Source: Neostapfia colusana
Taxonomy: Eukaryota; Streptophyta; Magnoliopsida; Poales; Poaceae
NCBI GenBank assembly: GCA_030760725.1
Contig: JASWHV010000009.1
Coordinates: forward strand, 91,066,780-91,130,779
DNA: 64,000 nt
Direction: 5' to 3'
In this document: in pieces, positions 46,201-56,787 of the stretch
Layout of the letters: every line of letters begins with the position of its first letter
How positions within the stretch are numbered: position 1 is the stretch's first letter
Notes under the pieces: generated by a model
What the model was told of the DNA's origin: nothing
Database searches by the model: none
What the model saw: the letters and a program-made list of their open reading frames with translations, nothing else
Made by a program: the position numbers and the translations under genes

Positions 46201-49200
46201 TGTAAGGGCCTCAGTTTTTGACACACATTTACAGTGTTCATCACCACACCACACACCTCATTTGAGGAAGGATGATGAACACAAATGAAGAGCAAATAAC
46301 AATTATCAACATGCTCATTAGAGAACAAACTCACACATTGCCAAAGTGGTATTTCACACATGTGATATAAGGGGGCTGGACATATGAAAACTCCTATACA
46401 TTGTTAAGGATGTCCATGCCAAGTTTCACCCAAATTCAAAACCTTTTTGAGGTCATTTTGGGTACAGTTAGGAAAAGGGCAGTTTGAAACCATATTCAAA
46501 TTCAAACTGTTTTTATCCCATGAATTTAAAAGTGGGAGGCATATTCTTACTCAGCACATTTTTGTGAGCCCACACACCGATTTTCACTCCATTTGGAGTT
46601 GATCTTGACATGAGCTAAGTGGGACAAATTCAAACTTCATTTGAATTCAAAACTGTACTTGTGCTGAAATTCACTCAAACCAAACCCAATTTGAACTTTG
46701 ATCAATTCAAATGGTTCATGGCTGAATAATTTGAATTACCAGGGGTAGTATGGGGTTCACTGTTTACAACAGTGATTAGGAATAAATTTCAGAGGTTAAA
46801 ATGGGGAGTGGGACCCACATGTCAGCCTCTACTTCAACACAAACCGACTGAAACACAGCTCAATCGGTTCCCGGGTGCAGTGTGCGCGCGCCACCGGGGG
46901 GCAGCCGGCGCCAGCTCCTGCTGCGCGCCCCAAGCCAGAGACCGGTCGCCGGGCTACTTATCCCCTCCCCGGCGTGCTCCGATCGCCCATTCCCCGAGCT
47001 GCCGACATACTCGGCCTGTTCTTCCACTGCAACCGCCGCCGCTCGAGCTCACGCTTGATCAAGCCCGATCACTTGCGAGCACAGCCTCCTCCACAGCAAA
47101 ACGGCACCGGGAGATCGTAAGCAACCTCCTAGGCACCGTGTTGGCCAGTGAGCAAGCGTCCTCGAGCTGTACCGGACCGTTTCTCCGGCGAACCAAGCAT
47201 CGCCGCCGATCGGGCTCTCGTGGACAGCACAGCACAGCCGTTGTCACGTCCTCTTCTCTACACAAGAAAGGTGCGTGATTATATGTAGATGGAGTACCCG
47301 AAAGCCGTTTGGCTATTGATCAACCCTCGGCCGAGAATTTCCAAATTTACTCTTGATCAGTTCATAAGGACCGAGCTCACCTTCGGGTGAAATTCGTGCT
47401 CTATGCACGAGGGTTGGACGAGCTCGTTACCTAGTAGCTTCTACGCACGATAGCGCCCATGCTCGAACTGGAATTAGAGAAAACAATCGAGAATCGGCCA
47501 TGATATGGCTGTTTTCCCCGCCGCCATGGCTGAACACCTCGGCTCACCGTCGAGAGCATAGTTGCCGGTATTCCTAGCTTCCACCCAGCCCGGTTTCGTG
47601 TTTCCCACGCTCTACTGATGCTCTCCGACCGATTCCCGGTCGATTTGGTGCACGGGAGAGCGGGACCGACCTCACCGGAACCCTAGCAAGTGCTGTCACC
47701 GGTGCGCACGGGTTTCCGGTCATCGCCGGCGGCCGGCGACCCCACCATCGAGTCCAGGGGGTCAGTAAAGGGGCAGGCGGCGAGTTTCGGGCCGGGGGGT
47801 GGCCGGGAACTCAGTTCCGGCGAGGGTCGCCGGAGATCTCCGCCGCCTCGCAGTTGGCGCGAGGAGGGAGACGACGCACTGTGTGCGGGGGCCACAAGCC
47901 AGAGTTTAAACTTTTTCCCGAATTTCAGTTTCAGTTCAAACTTCAAATCCTTATAACTTTGGCTAGAAAGCTCCAAATTGAGTGAACCAAATTTTGCTGG
48001 ATTCAGCTCTCCGAGTACTTTCCAGCAAATCAAGTTTCACTTCATGAAATTCCTTAATTCTCCAGAAATCCTCAAAGTTTAAACTGTTTGGAATTTTAAC
48101 TGGAGAATCCTGTGGAGGAAAATCCTGAAATTTTGCTGGGATGTTCACCAAATATCCCTGAACTACCATAAAAATTTCAGATCCATTTGAGCTCATTTAA
48201 TCCACCTAATGGTGTGATTAGTGAAACTGTTCCAGAGAAAATAGAAAATGTTCAGAAACATTTTCAGAATTTTCTCTGAAATTGTTTAGCTCATATCTTT
48301 AGTTAGGAACTTCCAAATTAAGTGAGACCAACTCCATTAGAACCCTCTGAATATCTAGTTTTCAGAAAGTCATAGTTTGTTTCATGAAAATCCCTAGAAC
48401 ACCCTAAGAGTTCCAATTAAGGTCAAGGACATAATTAATTGTGGAGGGCTCAAATGAGCTTTACTGCAACTAAAACTTGACCAAATCTCTGTTTAGGTTG
48501 TAGCCAAGCCCCAGTAAAAGTTTCACAGTCATTGGGTCTGTCTAGCAAGGGGTATAGACTTCACAACTTCAAACTTAATACAAATGCATTTAAATTGATA
48601 CATGTATTCCTTCCATCATGTAGTCGCTAAGGTCGAGGAGGAACCCGAAGTCCTAGACTTCGTAACTCCGGAGGAGCAGCTAGCCTACGACCAAGAGCAG
48701 CAAGGCAAGCTCCGGTTTGCATTAACCTTTTTACAAATTTTTATTGTTTTGAGCACATACTTGTTTACTTTATTCTTTGCATTAGAGTCTTGTTTGGAAG
48801 CCCCACTGCATAGCCAAGAAAACCATGGGTTGGGTTTAGGATTGTAAACCCCGTTAGCTACTGCAATGCTAAGATAGTGTAGAATTCGGTACAAGTCGAG
48901 TAGTTGGAACTACTCGCGAGCATAGGCTAGAGGCACTCGACTCGGGTAGTGATAGCACATGAAACACATGGCAAGAAAATGAGACCAAGCGGAGGGTAAG
49001 GGCAGCAGGACTTTGGGGCCTGTGTGATGTAGCTCCGCTTGTGTCGATTGAGGACCGAGCCGTGTGCGGGCCTGTTGAACAAGCTAGAACAGTACCGAAG
49101 ACCTACCGGCTATATGGGAACCGGGAAACTGATGTAACTCGGGTAGCTGGTTATTGAGGCATTGCCCGTCGTTCAGAGGGTAGGTTGAGAGCTTGAGGTG

Positions 49201-50111
49201 TAAATCGGCTGGCGGCACTGAGATGCGCGTGCAGAGACCTCTTGCTCGGGACGATGGGACCGGTTCAATATTTGGCTGACGGGTGAAAGGTGGTTGCGTA
49301 CGGCGTCCGTGATGGTTGTTGTAGGCAACATCGAGTACGGGCGTACGTGACGGGTTGTTCGGGTAACCCTGCAGGTGTAAATCGATTATAATCGCCGTCC
49401 CTCGCGGTCAGTAAGTACCACTTGTTCACTGTACCGTGACGTAGAAAGAATAGGCTAGTTACATGTTAAAATGTGGCTGATTGAAAGATGGACTTGATTG
49501 CTAATGATTTGCTGTAGTCTAGAGCTAACTAAAGTTCTTTTCAACTTTGGGCAAAGTACATGAGAGAAATGCGTTTCTTGATTGATTGCGGCTCTCTCAT
49601 GTGCCTTAGCGTAAGGTTCTCCACACCTGCTGCTAAAACTTGAAAGTAAGGTTTTACTAATTAGGCGAGTCCTTTGCAAATGATTTTTCCTCATGTACCC
49701 ATCACCCCTCATGTAGAAGTTCCATGTTTAGGTGAGACAGGTCAGACTTGCTGAGCCTTCGTGCTCACTGCTTGTGTTTAAAGCTTTTGCAGGGTTCTAT
49801 GAGGAAGGGACTCCCGAAGAGGAGACGGAACCCCAGGAGGGGAACCCCGTCGAGTGGGAGTCGTGCACGCCGCAGAGTTACTGTGCCTGTGTGCTAGCAA
49901 GGACACGTTCGAGGGCTGAACGTGCCCTTGAAGCTTAGTCTACGCCCGTGAGTGTAGACTGAACTTATTTTGATGTAAACATGTTCATAGACTTGTCTAT
50001 GTAATAAAATTTCGCTTCCGCTTTGTACCTTTGACGTGTGTTATCCGGTGCTGTGCAACGCAGCACCCCTCAGCGTGATCCTGGCTCGACAGGACCATTG
50101 GGGTCGTGTCA
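46201..50111 (+). repeat. El-8: 5' LTR (3911 bp)
   Basis: Aligns closely with 132-4174 in both outer parts, but its GC-rich core (about 46860-47900) is largely unlike that of El-1. It contains GTGGGACCCAC (46808-46818), a donor-like CACAAGAAAG/GTGCGT (47261-47276), the GC-donor box (48704-48723) and the hairpin (49752-49767). It ends GTGTCA. A 168-codon frame at 46772-47278 runs through the core and ends just past the donor-like site; it is noted but not called a gene. Confidence 0.93.
48624..49938 (+). other. El-8 LTR: putative two-exon acidic ORF (48624-48704 and 49793-49938)
   Basis: Exon 1 is 81 nt, differs from that of El-1 at two bases (one silent) and ends at the same GC-type donor. 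Exon 2 follows GCTTTTGCAG and codes GFYEEGTPEEETEPQEGN. It runs 19 codons past the El-1 stop position because TAG is TAC here, ending with TAG at 49936-49938. The intron would be 1088 nt. Start codon unresolved: an ATG is open in frame 21 nt before exon 1 here, but El-1 lacks it. Confidence 0.5.
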
Positions 50112-50115
50112 GCGT

Positions 50116-50127
50116 TGGTATCAGAGC
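50116..50127 (+). promoter_or_regulatory. El-8: primer binding site
   Basis: TGGTATCAGAGC four bases after the LTR, as in all elements here whose primer site is visible. Confidence 0.96.
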
Positions 50128-51610
50128 TCGCTTGAGGTTTAACACAGTACAAAGGTCATCCTTTTCAAAAATCCAGTGAGGAACGAGTTAGTAGCCCGTA
50201 TAAGGATGTTATTAGCATATAGAAAGTGGCATATTAACCTATTTGTTATGTCGGAAAATCGTGCATCTCGGGACGTTCATGTCTTGGGGGGTGCACGTAA
50301 GCGCTGTCCACCAGTGCCCACAAGCTGAAGGGTGGAGCCCCACGGGTGGCAGGTAACCCGACCCGCTTTGATATCCTCTACGACTCTTCATGTCGTTTGG
50401 GGTATTCGAGCAACGTCTATCCCTGGCGTGTGTGGTGCAATTTGGGAGACCCCGTCACGTGGTCTGAAACGTGAACACGTAGCTCAAGGCGTGGTTGGCT
50501 TGAGAACATCCGGGCGAGTGATAACGGCCGGTTGTACGAACTGTATGGATTCCGGGCTCGGTGTGCAGCCGAGTCTGATGATTTCTTGAGTTTCTGCAGG
50601 TAGCCTGACCACGAAACGGTAGACGTGTAGCATCCGTGTGCGAGTGACGTTTAGTGCCACTGAATTAACGAAGCCGGCTAAGTCCGGTATAGGTTTTTCT
50701 TTGTGACGACGTAGTACCGACATAATCTGGTGACGCATCGACGTCACACCCCATTAAATGAACAATTTCATTTTAAAACTTGAAGGTTTTGATCCAAAGT
50801 AGTAAAACCTGATGTAACTCCTTCCCTTAATCAGGATATTCAAAGTTAACGAGTTTTCAACTTATAGGTTGTTAAGGACAGAGCACTCTGTTTTCAGCTG
50901 AATCAAGGCTGAAGTTAATCAGAGGTTAGAGGTTGAGTACTTTCGAGGATGGGGTCGTATGATACATTTCTGGAAAGCTTTGGAAGAGCTTTACCACATT
51001 TCTGTTGAGGTCCAGAGGTGTTTCATCCCTTAACCACTCGAAAAATGCAGTAGAGTTTAAACTGTCCAGAAAACAGGACGGAGTAAAGACTCTCTGTAAA
51101 CTCTCTGTAAATTGAGTATAACCTCCTGCATAAAAATCCAAAAATAGCAAATGAAGTAGTTCTGGAAAGCTTATGAGATGGGTTACAACTTTGTAACAGA
51201 ATGTTTTGTCGGATTAGGAACATAATTAACTGGAATTCTTGGATTAAATCAGTACCTAAAGCAGGGAGGTGCTGTCCAATTTTCTCCAGAATTTCTGTTA
51301 AGTTTGACATCTCATAACTTTTGAAATAGGAAAGATCTTAGGCCAAGCAAATACTTTATGTAAAGATATTGAAGTTAACTTTAACTTTGATGTTGAGCTC
51401 CAGAACTGGTTTTGCCATTAACCTGGCCTAAATCAGGTTGAAATGGAAACTGGTCAGGGCTTTCATGGGAACAGCAGATCAGCAGTCAAATTTGTTTAAA
51501 ATTTGAACTATGTTTCCAAGTTTTATGGGTTCAATGACATGTCTTATGTTATAACTCAATGGTTTACTGTTTAAATAAATATTTGAAATTTCTCAAATAT
51601 ATTTTTACAG
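50128..51610 (+). other. El-8: leader with hairpin and putative intron
   Basis: Bases 50234-50510 are about nine-tenths identical to the El-5 leader. The hairpin CTCAAG/CTTGAG is at 50483-50504. A donor-like TTTCTGCAG/GTAGCC (50591-50605) and acceptor-like ATTTTTACAG (51601-51610) bound a 1011-nt putative intron that ends exactly at the ATG of the ORF. No coding content seen. Confidence 0.6.
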
Positions 51611-52555
51611 ATGACAGCAGATAAGCAATTGGAGAACGGGTGGGTGATGTCCCACTGTTCTCACCGTAGCGGCTACCTGGAAGCATTGTGGCAAATGCTC
51701 CAATATTTCGGGTACAATCAGATGCCGCAATGCTTCGCCAAAGAAGAAGGCGAAGAGGGGAACAAAACGTGGACGATCCATGTCGAAGTCCCTGCAGGAC
51801 CTACGCCACCCGGTTGGGTGCCGTTCACCGTCACGGTGAGAGGAAGACAACCGGAAGGGATGTGGCAAGTGGCAGCCTGTGACACTATGTCACGTTTCTG
51901 CCAACTACACGTGCAGGCTATGGAGGGAACTCCATACGCGCTCGTTCCGGTGGAGGGACGGGCTCAGCATGTGTGGGAAGAGAGGTATCTAGAGGCAACG
52001 GACCCGAGTTGCCCAAGGTACAACCCCGCGGAGGCAAATCTCAGCCTCCAGATGAGGGCGGGAAACGCCGTGATGGACAGCGAAGCTGTTCATACGGAGC
52101 ATCTCGCCACGAAGCTCAAGGAGAGCACGAGCCGTGGAGACCATTTCGAGAGTGCTCACAGCGCACTCCGCAATGTGCTCCTTCCGACGATCAAGCGACT
52201 GAATGAACAGCACAATCAGTTGCATCGTCTGAAGAAGGCGAAGAGAAAAAGCCGTGTCGACATCGCGGCATTGCAAGAACTGGTACAGAATTTGACTCAG
52301 CAGAACGAGGACCTTGCTCAAGAGCGAGACGATGCGATTGAGGAAGGGCAAGGCTGGGAAGAAGATTACAACCAAGCCATGGACGAGGTGCATGCATTGC
52401 AGGACCTCGTACCTCCGGTGTTAGGCGTACCAGTGGTCTTGGGTCTTCCAGCAATGGGAGAACCCGGGATGGGAGAAGAGGTGGTAGATCCAGAGCCACC
52501 AGTAGAGGTACCGGAGGAGGACGACCCACAGGAGGTCGAGTTCTACTCCGAGTAA
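51611..52555 (+). CDS. El-8: unknown 314-aa protein in the gag position
   Basis: An intact ORF from the ATG directly after ATTTTTACAG, the spot where gag starts in El-4, El-5 and El-9. I do not recognise the family. Residues 1-45 are aromatic- and Cys-containing (GYLEALWQMLQYFGYNQMPQ). Residues about 52-115 look like a compact beta-rich domain (TWTIHVEVPAGPTPPGWVPF). Residues about 185-267 have a strong coiled-coil pattern with a basic patch (RLKKAKRKSR, 206-215) and acidic heptads. The tail is Pro/Glu-rich and ends EVEFYSE. There is no zinc knuckle, DSG protease or RT motif. The frame is unbroken while every gag/pol frame in the window is broken. A gag-like or RNA-binding role is a guess from position only. 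Confidence 0.85.
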   Translation: MTADKQLENGWVMSHCSHRSGYLEALWQMLQYFGYNQMPQCFAKEEGEEGNKTWTIHVEVPAGPTPPGWVPFTVTVRGRQPEGMWQVAACDTMSRFCQLHVQAMEGTPYALVPVEGRAQHVWEERYLEATDPSCPRYNPAEANLSLQMRAGNAVMDSEAVHTEHLATKLKESTSRGDHFESAHSALRNVLLPTIKRLNEQHNQLHRLKKAKRKSRVDIAALQELVQNLTQQNEDLAQERDDAIEEGQGWEEDYNQAMDEVHALQDLVPPVLGVPVVLGLPAMGEPGMGEEVVDPEPPVEVPEEDDPQEVEFYSE

Positions 52556-52891
52556 GGGGTTACGGTTGCCAAGTAGGGCAGCTAGGGTAGCATAACCCAA
52601 CTTTTGTAATCGGTGACATGTCGTGTAGACAGTTGTGGCGGACCGGGATCCGCTCATCCAGTATCTCAGAGGGTGGTGCCGCGCGATGCGACACCCGACA
52701 GCACACGTCATAAGAACATAATATATTACATGGGAAAAACAAACTGAATGTACAAGGTAGTACACTTCTCAGTTACAAACTAGGGTCTTTATTACACAGG
52801 GGAAGTTTCTTTTGTACAACTCACGCCCGCCTATCTAGCAAAAGTCGGTTGTCCAGCCCTAGGGCAACCCACACTAGCTGCACGTCTCAGC

Positions 52892-54093
52892 TCAGCGCGG
52901 CGTGTACGGCTCCCACTCAGCCGTGGTCCCCGACGGAGGGTAACCCTCACCGGTGGACTCGTACTCCGAGTCCGTGGGTGGCTCCTCACCTGAAAAACAC
53001 TTAAGCAGCAACCGTGAGCACAAAGGCTCAGCAAGGCTTAACCGACTTACCTAAGCATGAAACCCTACATGAGGTATACCAAGACATAGGATAGCAATGT
53101 TGCAGCAAATGGAAACGCCTAGCAGTTCATCCTTAGTTCATCTTTTAGCAACAAGTTAACGGTTCATAAAGCTGAAATTTAGTGAGCAATATTTGGTGGC
53201 ACACTTGTAACAACACAATTATATCATAACAGCAATATTGAATCACAACATTTCATTCATTAATCTACGTTACGACGCAGTGAACAAGCGGTACTCGTCA
53301 CCACGAGGGATGGCGAATCGGCTCGATATACACCTGCAGGGAAACCCAAAGAGCACGTCCCGTACGCCCATCCGTGGAGCTGCACAGCACGCTCACTCGA
53401 TGTCGTACGGGACAACCTTTCACCCAACAGCCCAAACATCGAACCGGTCGCACCGAAACGAGCAGGAGGTTCCCCACACGGAGCATCTCTCTATGCCAGT
53501 TGGCAGATTTCCACCTTGCTGCCCTCAGCCTACACCTATAAATCGGTGCGTTATGCCTCGACGCCCGGAGGTTTAGTAATACATCGGTTTATCGGGGCCC
53601 ATATATCCGATATGCCTTCGGTACATTCAATACTTGTTCAGCAGGGCCGCACACGGATCGGTCCTCAAACGACACGGGCAGGGCTGCGCACACAAGACTT
53701 CTTCTTGCTGCGCCATAGCCCCTGCCTAGTCTCATTTTCCTTACTAAAGTGATCTCACATCACTCAACCGAACCCGTGTGTCCCAAGCCTATCTCGCGAG
53801 TAGATTCCAACTACTCGACTTGTACCGAAGTCCTATGACTCATTAAGCATAGCCTGTCTACTCGAGGTCTTAGACACTACCCTCACTCTTTTAGGAATCT
53901 TTGGTTATGCAAGTGGGGTTCCATTCATCCTACACCTAATGCACATACATACTTCATATGACACATGTAAACGAAGTAAAACTTATAAAAAAGGTTAATG
54001 CAAACCGGGGTTTGCCTTGTTGCTGCTGGTCAGGGGTTAGTTCTTCGTCCGGAAGAAGGAAGTCCAGCACTTCCGGAGTCTCTTCTTCAATGG
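52892..54093 (-). other. El-9 3' LTR: putative two-exon acidic ORF (54016-54093 and 52892-52989)
   Basis: Exon 1 (78 nt) codes EEETPEVLDFLLPDEEL and DQQQQ, then CAAG before GCAAAC. The donor's fifth intron base is A where El-4 has G. Exon 2 after GTTTTTCAG codes EEPPTDSEYE through TAEWEPYTPR and stops with TGA. Exon 2 of the 5' LTR (63402-63499) is also open. Same lengths and phases as El-4. Confidence 0.5.
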
Positions 54094-54834
54094 CTACACG
54101 TTGAATATAATACTACATGTAAATTTAAATGCAATGTGTAAACTTGAATACTTATTTACTACTAACTCTAGCTAGCCCTCCCCTTTGGTTCTGAAATTTT
54201 TATTGTGGCTTGGTAGGGTCCTAACCAGAGTCTTGACCAAGTTTCATTTGAAATAAAGTTCATTTGAACCTTGTACAAATAAAATCCCACTTGGTCAATA
54301 TTTGAGCCTCTGAATAATTCCAGGGGTTTTCATGGCTCCAACCATTACTTTCTGGAAACTAGACTTTAAGATGGTTCTAATGGAGTTGGTTTTATGTCAT
54401 TTGAAGAATTCTACCAAAAGTTATGCCCTAATTAAGATTTGAGAAAATCTGAAAAATGTTTCTGTATATTTTTCTATTTTCTCAGGGCAGTTCTCTTAAT
54501 CACCCGATTAGGGTAACTAAATGAACTTGGATGAGCCTGAAAATTTCACTGGTATTCAGGGATTTTCCAATGAACCTTTCAGCCAAATTTCAGAATTTTT
54601 CATAAAGTAGTTCTCCAGATAAAATTCCTGACAGTTTAAATTTAGGGATTTAATTCTGGAAAACTATTCACTTTCATGAGCTGAATTTGGTATTGCTGGA
54701 AGTGCTCAGAGAGCTAAATCCAAAAAAATTTGGTTCACTTGATTTGGAGCTTTCTAGCCAAAGTTATGAGGATTTGAAGTTTGGAAGAATCCTGAAAATC
54801 GGGGGAAAAGTTTAAACTCTCGGGGCCCGTGGGG

Positions 54835-54909
54835 ACACGTGTCGAGCGCGGAGGTGTCCGGCACACCGGAGATACCACACGTGTCGAGCGCGGAGGTGTC
54901 CGGCACACC
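54835..54909. repeat. El-9 LTR: 42-bp tandem duplication with G-box/ABRE-like core
   Basis: A 33-bp block beginning ACACGTGTCGAGCGCGGAGG occurs at 54835-54867 and again at 54877-54909. Each has CACGTGTC, a plant G-box/ABRE-type motif bound by bZIP factors. No such duplication is seen in the other LTR cores. Confidence 0.7.
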
Positions 54910-56722
54910 AGAGCTCACAGGGTATTTGCGCGCCAGCACAGCCGATTCCCGGCCACACCCGATCCCGATTTAAATTCTTCAGCCGCTGACACGTGGGCCA
55001 GCCGGCTTCGTCTTCCTTCCGCCGTTCTCCCGCGCCCGCGCCGCCGACCTCGCCGGAGCAGACTCGGGGCTCACCGGCTCGCCGCTGCCGGACCTCCCAG
55101 GGGCTGAAACTCGCCGCCAGGGGGTTGTCGACGTCGAGGAACACGTCGGTGGTGTCAGGTCGGGCTGGGGGTGACCGGAAATAGCTCGGCGACGTGCCGT
55201 GGCCTCGGTGGAGGTTCGGCACCGTCGACCGTGGGTTCTAACCCGCCAACACCTGGAACAAACGGTCCTACAGCATCAGTGTACCTCTAGGAAGCTCGAC
55301 AAGGTGTTAAAAGGGTCCAGGGATGGCGGCAAGTCGGTCGGCACCGTGTGACCGACCTAGCCCGCCATGACCGCCCTCGATCGAGCTCGAAATTCGTCAT
55401 TCCTAGACAGTTTCATGCTATGGATGCAGAAAAGAACTTGATCGCCGGCTAGTACAGCGTCTATGTGCAAGATTTGATGACCTCCGAAAGATCATAGAGC
55501 GAGAATTTAAAGAAACCGTACCAGAAGCTTGGGTTACGGTCGCCGGAGCAAAAACTAGAAATTCTCTGCGGGTTCTTCACGGTTGGCTTCCAAACTTGGA
55601 GGAGAGCAGTACGGTGGTCGCGCGCTCCTGTTGCCTCTCTCGCTGGACCATGAAAACGCCTGTGGAACGCTGCCCACGGGTGCCTGACTCTCGGCTGAGG
55701 CTAGGTCGCCGCGGTGGCGATCGTCTTTGGGCAAAGGAGGTCGGAGCTCGAGGTTTCTGGCATTGGAGAGGTGGAGTGCGACCTCAGGTGGCTGTCTAGC
55801 AGCTCAGGGACGAAGGAGGAGATGGTTTTGCTGGTTTTCCCGATTGAGCAGAGAGCTGTGGCGAGAAACAATGCCGCTGCTCAGGTTTGCCCGCGAGAAG
55901 ATAAAGCCGGCCGACTCCTGCTCGGCTGAGACAGTGCCGGTCGCGTGGGGGCGCGAGCCAGCCGCCCTGGGCGCCAGCGCGCGGAGAGGAAAGCAGCTGG
56001 TGGCGCCGGTAGCTGCTCGGTGGCACAGCCGACAGCTGCTCGGTGGAATTTCACACCGAGACTCTGACTTTGGGTGCAAGTTTCTCCTTCTCCCCTCTAT
56101 GATATGTGGGTCCCACCCGGGGTTTTAACCTCTGAAATTTATTCCTAATCACTGTTGTAAACAGTGAGCCCCATAATACCCCTGATGATTCAAATTATTC
56201 ACCCCTGAGCCATTTGAATTGAATAGAATTCAAATTGGGTTCGGTTTGAGTGAATTTCATCACAAGTTCAGTTTTGAATTCAAATAAAGTTTGAATTCGT
56301 CCCACTTAGCTCATGTCAAGATCAACTCCAAATGGAGTGAAAATTGGTGTGTGAGCTCACAAAAATGTGCTGAATAAGAATATGCCTCCCATTTTTAAAT
56401 TCATGGGATAAAAACAGTTTGAATTTGAATGTGGTTTCAAACTGTCCTCTTTCTATCTATACCCAAAATGACCTCAAAAAGGTTTTGAATTTGGGTGAAA
56501 CTTGGCATGGACATCCTTAGCAATGTGTAGGAGTTTTCATAAGTCCATCCCACCTATATCACATGTGGGAAATACCACTTTTGCAATATGTGAGTTTGTT
56601 CTCTAATGAGCATGTTGATGGTGGTTACATGCTCCTCATTTGTGTTCATCATCTTTCCTCAAATGAGGTGTGTGTCGTGGTGATGAACACTTCAAATGTG
56701 TGCCAAAACTGAGGCCCTTACA

Positions 56723-56756
56723 TTCCTCCCCCTTAAAAGAATCTCGTCCCGAGATT
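56723..56756 (-). promoter_or_regulatory. El-9: polypurine tract and palindrome
   Basis: Minus strand: AATCTCG/CGAGATT, then TTTTAAGGGGGAGGAA before the 3' LTR. Confidence 0.85.
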
Positions 56757-56787
56757 ACAAAAGAAGAGATAGCGATGTAGTAGGGAC

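Larger units (their letters stand above)
46201..52633 (+). mobile_element. El-8: LTR retrotransposon with a non-gag ORF, right part outside window
   Basis: 5' LTR 46201-50111, primer site, leader and a 314-codon ORF in the gag position. It is interrupted by El-9 78 bp after the stop codon. The LTR matches El-1, the leader matches El-5, and the ORF matches none of the gag or pol proteins in the window. This suggests a non-autonomous element that depends on a related full copy. It cannot be excluded that pol follows beyond El-9. The left flank ACTAA (46196-46200) is the presumed target duplication. Confidence 0.88.
52634..56722 (-). repeat. El-9: 3' LTR (4089 bp)
   Basis: In element orientation it starts TGTAAGGGCC like El-1 and El-8 but ends GTCCGCCACA like El-4, so it joins features of two LTR types. 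GC-rich core at about 54820-56060, hairpin 53015-53030, GC-donor box 53998-54017, GTGGGTCCCAC 56106-56116. Open frames in the core (for example 55727-56128) are not called. Confidence 0.92.

Noticed and set aside
46772..47278. 168-codon frame ending at a donor-like site in the El-8 LTR
   Set aside because: Its phase would fit the next exon, but it begins in conserved non-coding U3 sequence and is not kept in El-1. Kept only as a possibility for the first exon.
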